NCBI RefSeq assembly: GCF_014203015.1
Contig: NZ_JACHIB010000003.1
Coordinates: 170,680 to 234,679 of the forward strand
Direction: 5' to 3'
Source: Castellaniella defragrans
GTDB lineage: Bacteria; Pseudomonadota; Gammaproteobacteria; Burkholderiales; Burkholderiaceae_B
DNA length: 64,000 nucleotides
A model generated the notes under the pieces. It was not told the origin of the DNA. It did not search any database and saw only the letters and a program-made list of their open reading frames with translations. The position numbers and the translations under genes are program-made. How positions within the stretch are numbered: position 1 is the first letter of the stretch; each line of letters opens with the position of its first letter. Of this stretch, positions 14,961-25,164 are shown one piece after another.

Positions 14961-17704
14961 CAGGTCCGGGCGGCCCGCAGCCGCTGGGCGATGAGCTTCT
15001 CGGCTTCCACGGCGAAGAAGAGCACCAGCGCGGCGGCCAGGGTGAGCAGCCATTCTCCCGCGCTCAGCGCGGCGGAGCCGAAGATGCGGTGCATGGGGCT
15101 CCAGTGGATGTAGACGAACTGGAGGAGCACGGCGATCGCCATGGTGAGCAGCGCGTAGGGGTTGCCGAACAGGCCCTCCCGGTCGAGCACGCTGCGCCGC
15201 AGCCGCCGGCTGTTGATCAGGTAGACCACTTCGCACAGCACGATGGTGTTGACGGCCATGGTGCGCGCCACCTCGATGCCGGCGCCGCTGTCGAGCTTGT
15301 ACAGGAAGAGGGCCAGCGCGCCGAGCATCATCAGCAGCGACACCAGGACCAGCCGCCACAGGAAGAATGCGGTGAACAGGGGCTCTTCGGGGGGGCGCGG
15401 CGGCCGCAGCATGATGTTGTCGTCCGGCGCGTCGAACGCCAGCGCGATGCCCAGCGTGCCCGCCGTGACCATGTTGATCCAGAGCACCTGGGCGGGGGTG
15501 AGCGGCAGGGCGAGACCGAGCAGCAGGGCCGCGATGACCACCAGGGCTTCGCCGCCGTTGGTGGGCAGCATGAACAGGATGAACTTGCGCAGGTTGTCGT
15601 ACACGGCGCGCCCTTCGCGCACCGCGGCCGCGATGGTGGCGAAATTGTCGTCGGCCAGCGTCATGTCCGCCGCCTCGCGCGCGGCATCCGTGCCTTTCAG
15701 GCCCATGGCGATGCCGACGTCGGCCTGCTTCAGGGCGGGCGCGTCGTTCACGCCGTCGCCGGTCATGGCGACGATGTTGCCGTTGTCCTGCAGCGCCTGC
15801 ACCAGCCGCAGCTTGTGTTCGGGACTGGCCCTGGCGAAGATGTCCACGTCGGCCACCACGAGGCGCAGCCCGGCGTCGTCCAGCAGGGAGATTTCCGGGC
15901 CCGTGACCGCCGGCCTGCCCACGCCGATGCCCAGCTGGGCGCCCACGGCGCGGGCGGTGTCGGCGTGGTCGCCGGTGATCATCTTCACCCGGATGCCCGC
16001 GGCGTGGCATTGCTTCACCGCCGCGATGGCCTCGGCGCGCGGCGGATCGATGATGCCGGCCAGCGCCAGCATGACGAAGCCGTCCTCCATGTCGGCGGGC
16101 GAGAGCGGGCCGTCCGCCGGTCCGGCGGCCTTGCGGGCCAGGGCCAGCAGGCGCAGGCCGCGCGCGGCGATGTCGTTGACCATGCGCCGCCAGTAGTCCA
16201 CGTCCAATGGCTGCGGGCCTTCGCCGCCGAGCTGCCAGCGGCACATGGAGAGCACGCGCTCCGGCGCGCCCTTCACGAGGATCCAGTCCGTGCTGCCGGC
16301 GTCCTTGTGGTGCGTGGCCATGTAGCGGTTTTCCGATTCAAAGGGAATGGAGTCCAGCCGCGGCCATTCCTTCGACAGCGCGGCGAGGTCCAGGCCGCCC
16401 TTCGCGCCCAGCACCAGCAGGGCGCCTTCCGTGGGGTCGCCCACGATGTGCCAGCCGTCTTCGCGCCGTTCCAGCACGCTGTCGTTGCACAGCATGCCGG
16501 CCTGCAGGGCCGGCAGCAGATCGCCGCGGCGGGCGGCGCCGGGCCCGCCGCCGTCGGCGGCGATTTCGCCTTCGGGGGCATAGCCCACGCCCGAGGCCCG
16601 GTAGACTCCGGCGCCCGTGACGACGAGCTGCACCGTCATTTCGTTGCGCGTCAGGGTGCCGGTCTTGTCGGTGCAGATGATGGTGACCGAGCCCAGCGTT
16701 TCCACCGCGGGCAGGCGGCGGATGATGGCCTTCTGGCGCGCCATGCGCTGCACGCCCAGGGCCAGGATGATGGTCATGATGGCGGGCAGGCCCTCGGGGA
16801 TGGCCGACGCCACCAGCGCCACCGTCATGACGAACATGTCGGCGACGGGATGGCCGCCCAGCAGGACGCCGAAGGCGAAGGTCAGCACCGCGATGCCGAG
16901 GATGACGCTGGCCAGGCGGGCGGAAAAGCGGTCGAGCTTGCGCATCAGCGGCGTGCCCGCGCTCTCCACGCCGCTGATCATCCGCGTGATGCGCCCGATC
17001 TCCGTCTGCAGGCCGGTGGCCGTCACGATGCCCACGCCCTGGCCGCCGACCACCAGCGTGCCGGAATAGCCCATGCCGTCGCGCTCGGCGAGTGCGGCAT
17101 CCGCGGCGACCGGCGCCGTGGTTTTTTCCACCGCCAGCGATTCCCCCGTCAGAGAGGCCTGGTCCAGGCGCAGGTCGCGCGCATGGACCAGGCGCAGGTC
17201 GGCCGGCACGCGGTCGCCCGAGGCGATGACGACGCGGTCGCCGGGCACGAGGAACGCCGCGTCCATCACCCGCCGCCTGCCCTCGCGGATCACCGTGGCG
17301 TGCGGCGGGAGCATGCCGCGGATGGCCGCCAGGGCGTTCTCGGCCTTGCCCTCCTGGACGAAGCCGATCAGGACGTTGACGAGCGCGGCGGCCCACAGCA
17401 CGGCGGCGTCCACCCATGCGCCCAGCAGCGCCGTGATGATGCCCGCCGCGATCATGAGGTAGAGCAGCAGGTTGTGGAACTGGCGCAGCAGCCGCAGCAG
17501 GGGATGGCGGCGCCGGGCGGCGGCCAGCTCGTTGCGGCCGTGCACCCGCAGGCGGGCCCCGGCTTCGGCTTCGGACAGGCCGCCCTCGGGCGATCCGAGC
17601 GCGCGCGCCGCGAATTCCGCGCTGCGGCCATGCCAGTCGGTGGGGGCCGCCGCGGTATCGGTCGATGCGGGATCGGCTTTAATGAAGGAGTCGTCCTGGG
17701 TCAT
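14960..17704 (-). CDS. Cation-transporting P-type ATPase (P2-like)
   Basis: This 914-residue P-type ATPase has an N-terminal cation-ATPase domain (RVHGRNEL), the actuator loop LTGES near residue 187, the phosphorylated Asp in CTDKTGTLTRN near residue 343, KGAPE in the nucleotide domain, MITGDH, and GDGVNDAPALKQADVGIAMG. Helix M4 has AIPEGLPA as in Ca2+ pumps and M5 has TNGGEA, but M6 reads NMVTAG where Ca2+ pumps have an aspartate. That pattern is shared by bacterial CtpF-like pumps, so the ion is unresolved. ATG 17704 is preferred to a TTG seven codons upstream. It stands alone, convergent with tctA. Confidence 0.88.
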   Translation of the reverse strand: MTQDDSFIKADPASTDTAAAPTDWHGRSAEFAARALGSPEGGLSEAEAGARLRVHGRNELAAARRRHPLLRLLRQFHNLLLYLMIAAGIITALLGAWVDAAVLWAAALVNVLIGFVQEGKAENALAAIRGMLPPHATVIREGRRRVMDAAFLVPGDRVVIASGDRVPADLRLVHARDLRLDQASLTGESLAVEKTTAPVAADAALAERDGMGYSGTLVVGGQGVGIVTATGLQTEIGRITRMISGVESAGTPLMRKLDRFSARLASVILGIAVLTFAFGVLLGGHPVADMFVMTVALVASAIPEGLPAIMTIILALGVQRMARQKAIIRRLPAVETLGSVTIICTDKTGTLTRNEMTVQLVVTGAGVYRASGVGYAPEGEIAADGGGPGAARRGDLLPALQAGMLCNDSVLERREDGWHIVGDPTEGALLVLGAKGGLDLAALSKEWPRLDSIPFESENRYMATHHKDAGSTDWILVKGAPERVLSMCRWQLGGEGPQPLDVDYWRRMVNDIAARGLRLLALARKAAGPADGPLSPADMEDGFVMLALAGIIDPPRAEAIAAVKQCHAAGIRVKMITGDHADTARAVGAQLGIGVGRPAVTGPEISLLDDAGLRLVVADVDIFARASPEHKLRLVQALQDNGNIVAMTGDGVNDAPALKQADVGIAMGLKGTDAAREAADMTLADDNFATIAAAVREGRAVYDNLRKFILFMLPTNGGEALVVIAALLLGLALPLTPAQVLWINMVTAGTLGIALAFDAPDDNIMLRPPRPPEEPLFTAFFLWRLVLVSLLMMLGALALFLYKLDSGAGIEVARTMAVNTIVLCEVVYLINSRRLRRSVLDREGLFGNPYALLTMAIAVLLQFVYIHWSPMHRIFGSAALSAGEWLLTLAAALVLFFAVEAEKLIAQRLRAART

Positions 17705-18019
17705 GCGGCATGCTGCCTCTGTCAATGCTGGAACGTCGGTTCCCGGATGTCGGATCCGGAACGTTGGTGCCGCGCGGGCCTCGCGGGCATGTCCATGCGT
17801 CGAATTTCCGGGGGCACATCCCTACGTTATCAAACCCTGCCCGGCTCCGGCCCGCCTGGTGTGGGCCCCGGCTGCGCGAAATCAAAACCCCGATATCCGC
17901 CCCTGGATTCCGGTTGTTAGCGTGTTGTCCTTTCCCACGCATCCAGTACCATGCCAGAGGATGGCGTCCCGGGCCGCGCATCGGCCCGCTGCCGCCGCCG
18001 TTCATCTGACAGGGAAGGC
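17705..18019. promoter_or_regulatory. Intergenic region between ATPase and GGDEF-EAL genes
   Basis: These 315 bp hold no convincing gene. They must carry the leftward promoter of the ATPase and the rightward promoter of the signalling gene. For the latter, TTGTCC (17925-17930), a 16-bp spacer and TACCAT (17947-17952) form a weak sigma-70 candidate. AGGGAAGG just before 18020 supports the ATG there. Confidence 0.35.
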
Positions 18020-20905
18020 ATGAGCCCTCACACATCGCACGTGGCATGGCCGGCGGTCCGATCCTCCTTCGGACCGGGCACGGCGGCAGCCGTCTTTTTC
18101 CTGTTCATGCTGGTCTTCGTGCTGGGCAATGCCGCCGCCGTGCATTCCCTGCTGTCGCGCTACGAGAGCGCGCTCGACCAGGCCGTCACCCTGGACCGCA
18201 TGCGCGCCGCCAGCCAGCAGCTGGCGGTGCGGGCGATGCGCCTGTCCGACGGCGCCCTGGTGCAGGCGGGCCAGCTCAGCCAGGAAATGGACTTCATGGA
18301 TCGCGCCCTGCAGGCCCTGGACCAGGGCGGCGTCATCGACGGCCGCGAGATCCCCGCCCTGGCGCAGCCGGCCTCGCGCGATTTCCTGCCCCGCATCCGG
18401 CGCGACTGGGTCACCCTGCGCGGCCGGCTGCAGACCGTGCTGCTGGGCACCTACGTGCGCGACGAGCGCGCGGCCGAGGCGCGCGAACTGCCCCAGATCG
18501 TCCAGCGCCAGTGGGTGGCCGACGACGCCGAGACCCTGTTGGGCACGCTCGACGCCTGCGCCGACGTCCTGATGCCGCTGCTGCGCGAGGACAAGGACCG
18601 CGCCCTGCTGGCCAGCGGCGGGCTGGCGCTGCTGAACCTGATCCTGCTGCTGGGCCTGTACCTGCTGCTGCGCCGCCATCTGGTCCGGCCCCTGCGCGAA
18701 CTGCGCATCGCCTGCCGGCAGCTGGTCCAGGGACACTACGACGCCCGCATCGGCTATCGGGGCAAGGGCGAGCTCGGCCAGGTGGCGCAGGATTTCAACG
18801 ACGGCATCCGGCAGGTCCACGACCTGCTGGCCAAGATGCGCGAGGATCAGGCGGGCCTGCTGCGGGCCGACACCATCTTCCAGGGCCTGGCCTCGAACTC
18901 CATCGTGGGGATCTTCCTGGTCGAGAACGAGCGCTTCACCTTCGTCAGCAGCAAGATGGCCGAGATCTTCGGCTACGAGCCGCGCGAGATGGTCGACGCC
19001 ATGACGCTGCTGACCATCGTGGTGCCGCGCGAGCGCTTCCTGATGGCCGAATCGATCAAGGCCAGCCAGAGCCGGCGGGACGGCACGCTGCGCTTCGAGC
19101 GCCATGGCCGCCGCAAGGACGGTTCGGAGATCGACATCGAGGTGTTCAGCTCGACCGTGCGGGTGGGCGAGCAGGTCTCGGTCATCGGCATCGTGCAGGA
19201 CATCACCGAGCGCAAGCAGGCCGAGTCCTCGGCCCAGCTCGCCGCCATCGCCTACGAGAACAGCAGCGAGGCCATCGCCATCACCGATTCGGCCGGGGTG
19301 GTCATCGACGTCAATCCGGCCTATTCGCGGATGACGGGCTTCTGGCCCGACGAGATCGCCGGCGAGCTGCTGCCGCTGCTGCGGCCGGGCCGCCACAACC
19401 GCGATTTCTACGACGAGATGTGGCATGCCATCAACACCCAGGGACGCTGGGAAGGCGAATACTGGAGCCAGCGCAAGTCGGGCGAGGACTATGCCGAGCG
19501 CGTGGTCATGGACACGGCCTGGAACCACGACGGCTCGGTCAACTGCCGGGTGGCGATGCTCAGCGACGTGACGCAGAAAAAGCAGATCGAGGCGCAGATC
19601 TGGAACCAGGCGCACCACGATCCCCTGACCGGCCTGCCGAACCGCCAGTATTTCAACGAGCGCCTGCAGGCCGCCGTCCAGTCGGCGGACCAGTCGGGCC
19701 AGCCCCTGGCGCTGCTGTTCCTGGATCTGGACCTGTTCAAGGAGATCAACGATTCCATGGGGCACGCGACGGGCGACCGGCTGCTGGTCGAGGTCGCCCG
19801 GCGCCTGCAGTCCTGCGCGCCGCCCGAGACCAGCTTCGTGGCGCGCCTGGGCGGCGACGAATTCGTCGTCATCCTGAACGACACCGCGGACAAGGCGCGG
19901 ATCGACGCGCTGTGCCGCGCCATCCTCGACCGCATCACCGAGCCCTACCGCCTGGGCGGCGATCCGCTGCGAATCTCGGCCAGCCTGGGGGGGGCGCTGT
20001 ATCCGCAGGACGCCGAGGATGCCGAGTCCCTGATGCGCCACGTGGACATGGCGATGTACGTCGCCAAGGATTCCGGCCGGAACTGCTTCCATTACTTCGA
20101 CCGGAGCATGCGCGAACGCGCGCGCATGCAGCGCGACCTGATGTACGCCCTGCCGCAGGCCATCCAGGATTCGCAGTTCTTCCTCCTGTTCCAGCCGATC
20201 CACTCCTTCCGCACGGGGCGCATCGTGCAGGCCGAAGTCCTGCTGCGCTGGCGGCATCCGGAGTTCGGCGTGATCGTCCCGGCGGACTTCATTCCCTTCG
20301 CCGAGGAGCGCCTGCTGATCCGGCCGCTGGGCGACTGGGTGTTCCGCGAATCGATCCGCCAGCTGGCCCGCTGGCGCGAGGCCCTGGCGCCGGACCTGCG
20401 CCTGACGATCAACGTCTCGCCCGGCCAGCTCGGCCTGGAGGACGCCGGGCTGGACGTCGTGTTCGGGCTGTTCGATGCGCTGGATCTGCCGCCGGACTGC
20501 CTGGTGCTGGAACTCAGCGAGCAGATGCTCATGACCGAGGATCCGCAGGCGCAGGACCGGCTGCGGCGCCTGCACGAGGCCGGACTGCGCTTCAGCGTGG
20601 GCGCGGTGTCGATCGGCATGCCGGCCCTGCTGGCGGTGAACGAACTGCCGTTCGAGACCCTCAAGCTCGAACGCGCGACGACCGAGCGCCTGCTGGACGG
20701 CGAGCACGCCCCCATGGTGAGCGAAGCCATCATCGCCCTGGCGCACCGGCTGGGCCTGCGGGTCACCGCCGAGGGCATCGTCAGCCAGGCCCAGTACGAG
20801 CTGCTGCGCGACGCGGGCTGCGACGAGGGCCAGGGCTACTGGTTCGACGAGCCGCTGGACCAGGCAGCCTTCGAGCAGCGCCTGCGCAGGCAGGCCGGCG
20901 GCTAG
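18020..20905 (+). CDS. Membrane PAS-PAS-GGDEF-EAL protein with degenerate EAL domain
   Basis: A 961-residue c-di-GMP signalling protein. Order: TM helix (about 21-45), periplasmic sensor region, TM helix (about 195-217), HAMP (217-270), two PAS domains (about 287-525), GGDEF (528-690), EAL (703-957). The GGDEF motif is intact (RLGGDEFVV near 610), so diguanylate cyclase activity is likely. The EAL domain has EVL for EAL, and FSVGAVSIG where active enzymes have two metal-binding aspartates. It also has AEGIV for AEGVE, so phosphodiesterase activity is probably lost. ATG 18020 with AGGGAAGG is chosen over 17951. The stop overlaps the convergent lnt stop by 4 bp. Confidence 0.92.
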   Translation: MSPHTSHVAWPAVRSSFGPGTAAAVFFLFMLVFVLGNAAAVHSLLSRYESALDQAVTLDRMRAASQQLAVRAMRLSDGALVQAGQLSQEMDFMDRALQALDQGGVIDGREIPALAQPASRDFLPRIRRDWVTLRGRLQTVLLGTYVRDERAAEARELPQIVQRQWVADDAETLLGTLDACADVLMPLLREDKDRALLASGGLALLNLILLLGLYLLLRRHLVRPLRELRIACRQLVQGHYDARIGYRGKGELGQVAQDFNDGIRQVHDLLAKMREDQAGLLRADTIFQGLASNSIVGIFLVENERFTFVSSKMAEIFGYEPREMVDAMTLLTIVVPRERFLMAESIKASQSRRDGTLRFERHGRRKDGSEIDIEVFSSTVRVGEQVSVIGIVQDITERKQAESSAQLAAIAYENSSEAIAITDSAGVVIDVNPAYSRMTGFWPDEIAGELLPLLRPGRHNRDFYDEMWHAINTQGRWEGEYWSQRKSGEDYAERVVMDTAWNHDGSVNCRVAMLSDVTQKKQIEAQIWNQAHHDPLTGLPNRQYFNERLQAAVQSADQSGQPLALLFLDLDLFKEINDSMGHATGDRLLVEVARRLQSCAPPETSFVARLGGDEFVVILNDTADKARIDALCRAILDRITEPYRLGGDPLRISASLGGALYPQDAEDAESLMRHVDMAMYVAKDSGRNCFHYFDRSMRERARMQRDLMYALPQAIQDSQFFLLFQPIHSFRTGRIVQAEVLLRWRHPEFGVIVPADFIPFAEERLLIRPLGDWVFRESIRQLARWREALAPDLRLTINVSPGQLGLEDAGLDVVFGLFDALDLPPDCLVLELSEQMLMTEDPQAQDRLRRLHEAGLRFSVGAVSIGMPALLAVNELPFETLKLERATTERLLDGEHAPMVSEAIIALAHRLGLRVTAEGIVSQAQYELLRDAGCDEGQGYWFDEPLDQAAFEQRLRRQAGG

Positions 20906-22584
20906 GGCGCGTCCGCCGGCGCCGGCGGGGATGCCGGTTCTTTGCGCCGCCGCGCCCGGACGGCCAGCAGCAGTCCTAGCAGCGTCCAGGCGAGGATCGG
21001 CGCATTGCCCCAGCGCACGTAGGGCGTCAGCCCCTCGGTGCCCTGGACCTCGGCGTCCAGGACGCCCGGGCGGCCCGGTTCGAGCGCGCCCCGCACCTGG
21101 CCGCGGGCGTCGATGACGGCGGTGGCGCCGGTGTTGGTGGCGCGCACCACGGGGCGCGCGGTTTCCAGGGCCCGCATGCGGGCGATCCACAGGTGCTGGC
21201 GCAGCGCCCAGCCGTCGCCGAACCAGGCCAGGTTGCTCAGGTTGACCAGGATGCTGGCGCCCGGCGCATCGGCGCCGTCGGGCGCGACCGTGGCGGCGAT
21301 TTCCTCGCCGAAGGTGTCCTCGTAGCAGATGTCGATGGCCAGGCGCTGGCCGCCGACCGCCAGCGGCGGCTGGCGCGCCGGCCCGCGGTCGAAGTCGCCC
21401 AGTGGGATCTGCATGGCGCGCACGAACCAGTGGAAGCCGGGGGGAATGAATTCGCCGAAGGGCACCAGGTGGCGCTTGTCGTAGTGCCAGTCGCCGCCGG
21501 CCGGGGCCGATGATCCGGCCTGCGGGCGCAGGGCGATGGCGCCGTTGGTGTAGCGGTCGCCGGCCGGCGTGGCGACGTGCAGCGGCGCCCCGAGCACGAA
21601 GGTCGCGCGCATCGATTCGGCGGCGGCCCGCCATTGCCGCCAGACGGCCTCGGGCACCTGGTCCTGGAAGATCGGCAGCACGGTTTCCGGCAGGATCACC
21701 ACGGCGGGGCGGTCCGGCTCGCTCTTGGGGGGCAGCGCGGCCAGGCGCTGGACGCGTTCCTGGGTGGGCCGGAAGAGCTCGGGCTGGAACTTGTCGGACT
21801 GGGGGGTGGCCGGCTGGACCAGGCGCACCATCAGGGGCTCGCCCAGCGGGCGGGCCCATTCGACGTGGCTCCAGGCGATGCCCAGCAGCCCGGCCAGCAG
21901 GGCCAGGCCCACCACGGCGGCCGCGCTGCGGTCGTAGGCGGTGTCCTTGGCGCGCGCCATCAGCGCGGCGGCGGCGGCGGAGAACGCCGCCAGCCAGGCC
22001 AGGCCGTAGACCCCGGCGAACGGCGCCCAGGCGGCGAACATGCCTTCGGCGTGCGCGTAGCCGGCGTTCAGCCAGGTGAATCCCGTGAACAGCGTGCCGC
22101 GCAGCCATTCGGCCAGCGTCCAGGCCGAGGCCCAGGCGACGGCGTTGAGGATCTGGCGCGGGGCGCGCCGTTCGGGATGGCCGTGGCCGGCGCACAGCCA
22201 GGCGGTCAGGGCGCAGGCGCCCGCCGCGTAGGCGGCCATGGCCGCCGCGAACAGCAGCAGGGCGGCGATGGCCAGCGGCAGCGGCAGGCCGCCGAATTCG
22301 TGCATGCTGGTGGTCAGCCAGTAGACGCCGATGCCGAACTGGGCCAGCCCGAACAGCCAGCCCAGGCCCGCCGCCCGGCGCGGATCGGGCGCGCCGAAGG
22401 TCAGGGCCGCCAGGACGGCCAGCGCGGCGATCTGCGCGAAGGGCAGGCTCCAGGCGGGCAGGGGGCCGGGCGCGAAGCAGAGCGCCTGCAGGGCGCCGGC
22501 CAGCAGCGCCGCCAGGCGGCCGCGTCCCGCGCGCCGCGCGTCCGGCGCACCGGGGCGCGGCGCGGGCGCGGAATCAGGCGGCAT
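20902..22584 (-). CDS. lnt: Apolipoprotein N-acyltransferase Lnt
   Basis: Lnt adds the third acyl chain to lipoproteins in the inner membrane. About six N-terminal hydrophobic helices are followed by a periplasmic nitrilase domain. The catalytic Glu-Lys-Cys triad is visible in PETVLP, DKRHLVPFGE and DICYED, and a final helix (ILAWTLLGLLLAV) lies near the C-terminus. At 560 residues it has a slightly long N-terminal leader. It overlaps corC by 11 bp, the classic lnt-corC pairing. Confidence 0.95.
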   Translation of the reverse strand: MPPDSAPAPRPGAPDARRAGRGRLAALLAGALQALCFAPGPLPAWSLPFAQIAALAVLAALTFGAPDPRRAAGLGWLFGLAQFGIGVYWLTTSMHEFGGLPLPLAIAALLLFAAAMAAYAAGACALTAWLCAGHGHPERRAPRQILNAVAWASAWTLAEWLRGTLFTGFTWLNAGYAHAEGMFAAWAPFAGVYGLAWLAAFSAAAAALMARAKDTAYDRSAAAVVGLALLAGLLGIAWSHVEWARPLGEPLMVRLVQPATPQSDKFQPELFRPTQERVQRLAALPPKSEPDRPAVVILPETVLPIFQDQVPEAVWRQWRAAAESMRATFVLGAPLHVATPAGDRYTNGAIALRPQAGSSAPAGGDWHYDKRHLVPFGEFIPPGFHWFVRAMQIPLGDFDRGPARQPPLAVGGQRLAIDICYEDTFGEEIAATVAPDGADAPGASILVNLSNLAWFGDGWALRQHLWIARMRALETARPVVRATNTGATAVIDARGQVRGALEPGRPGVLDAEVQGTEGLTPYVRWGNAPILAWTLLGLLLAVRARRRKEPASPPAPADAP

Positions 22585-23455
22585 GTTCCGGAGCGGGCGG
22601 CGGCGGGTCCTGCCGCTGGATGTGCAGCCAGCGCGCCCGCTTGCCGTCGGCGCTCACGACGGTGAAGACCAGGCCGCGGCGTTCGAGGCGCTCGCCGCGC
22701 CGCGGGATGTGGCCCAGCTCGGCGGCCAGCCAGCCGTTGAGCGTGTCGGCGTCCTCGTCGGGCAGATGGGTGCCGAAGGTCTCGTTGAAGTCCTCGATCT
22801 CGGTGCTGCCCATCGCGCGCCAGCTGTTCTCGCCGGTGCGGAAGATGGTCTTTTCGCCCTCGTCGTCGAATTCGTCCTCGATGTCGCCGACGATCTGCTC
22901 CAGCACGTCTTCCATGGTCACCAGGCCGCAGATGCCGCCGTGCTCGTCGATCACGATGGCCAGGTGATTGCGGCTCACGCGGAATTCGTGCAGCAGTTCG
23001 TTCAGGCGCTTGGATTCGGGGATGAAGACGGGCGGGCGCACCAGCGCGCGGACGTCCAGGGCGTGGTCCGCCAGGGCCAGCAGCAGGTCCTTGGCGAGCA
23101 GCACGCCGACGATGTTGTCGCGGTCGCCCTCGTAGACGGGGAAGCGCGAATGGCCGGTCTCGGTGATGGCCGGCATCAGTTCCGGCAGCGGCCGGGAGAT
23201 GTCGAGCAGGTCCATGCGCGCACGCGACACCATGATGTCGGCCACGGTCTTGTCCGCGACGGCGAGGGCCCCGGAGATCATGGCGTACGATTCCCCGTCG
23301 AGGACGGAGTGGTCGTGGGCGGCTTCGAGGACGGCGCGGATGTCGTCGCGGTCCGCGGGCGGGGCGGGGCGCAGCAGGGCCTTGAAGCGGGACAGAAGGG
23401 AACGTGCCGGCCGGGGAGGTCGGGGCTCCGAGTCGGAGGCGTGTGGGTCGGGCAT
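22574..23455 (-). CDS. corC: CorC/HlyC-family transporter accessory protein (CBS domains)
   Basis: A 293-residue cytoplasmic protein with a CBS pair. The first domain carries TVADIMVSRARMDLLDI and GHSRFPVYEGDRDNIVGVLLAKDLL. The second carries HLAIVIDEHGGICGLVTMEDVLEQIVGDIEDE, followed by a CorC_HlyC transporter-associated domain. It is linked to Mg2+/Co2+ export in relatives. ATG 23455 (MPDPHASDS) is chosen over a start 11 codons upstream. It lies directly before lnt with overlap. Confidence 0.93.
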   Translation of the reverse strand: MPDPHASDSEPRPPRPARSLLSRFKALLRPAPPADRDDIRAVLEAAHDHSVLDGESYAMISGALAVADKTVADIMVSRARMDLLDISRPLPELMPAITETGHSRFPVYEGDRDNIVGVLLAKDLLLALADHALDVRALVRPPVFIPESKRLNELLHEFRVSRNHLAIVIDEHGGICGLVTMEDVLEQIVGDIEDEFDDEGEKTIFRTGENSWRAMGSTEIEDFNETFGTHLPDEDADTLNGWLAAELGHIPRRGERLERRGLVFTVVSADGKRARWLHIQRQDPPPPAPEHAA

Positions 23456-23633
23456 TGTCCTGAGGACGAGTGACGGATTCTGTAGCATAACCGATAAACG
23501 GCGGCTGCCGTTCGGCGGGCGAGGCGGGGCCGATGGCGGCCCGCTGCGGACCCGTCAGCCGGGACGGCCGATGATCCGCTCGCGCTGTCCGCTTATGCCG
23601 CCCCCTTATGTCCGTCCGCTTATGTCCGTCCGT

Positions 23634-24096
23634 TCATGTCGCGTAGGGATCGGGGATGTCCTGGGCGGCCAGGATGCGGGTCTCCAGCGCCTCCATGCGC
23701 TCAGCCTCGTCGGCCTCGATGTGGTCGTGGCCCAGGGCGTGCAGCACGCCGTGGGTGACCAGGTGGGCGGCGTGGTGCAGCAGGGGCTTGCCCTGTTCGG
23801 CCGCCTCGCGCTCCAGCACCGACAGGCAGAGCACGATGTCGCCGCTGATCAGCCCGGAAGGGTCGGCGCCGTACTCGAAGGTCAGGACGTTGGTGGCGGC
23901 GTCGCGGCCGCGCCAGGCGGCGTTCAGGGCGCGGCCTTCCCCGGCGTCGACGATGCGCAGGGTCAGGGCCACCGGGCTGCCGGCGCGCGGGTCGGGAGGC
24001 GCCAGGGCGGCCGCCAGCGCGCGCCCCACCCAGCGCCGCAGGCGCCAGCGCGGCAGCGCCGGGGCCGGGACCGCGTACTGGACCGACAGGGTGAAA

Positions 24097-24107
<11 letters not shown>
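23634..24107 (-). CDS. ybeY: Endoribonuclease YbeY (rRNA maturation factor)
   Basis: A 157-residue metal-dependent RNase for 16S rRNA 3'-end maturation and ribosome quality control. The zinc-binding signature HGVLHALGHDH is present, with TNVLTFEY and GDIVLCLSVLEREA upstream as in the family. Its start overlaps the phoH stop by 11 bp, the conserved phoH-ybeY coupling. About 180 bp separate it from corC; that gap holds a short imperfect run of CCGTCCG-like repeats and no gene. Confidence 0.95.
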
Positions 24108-25160
<1,053 letters not shown>

Positions 25161-25164
<4 letters not shown>

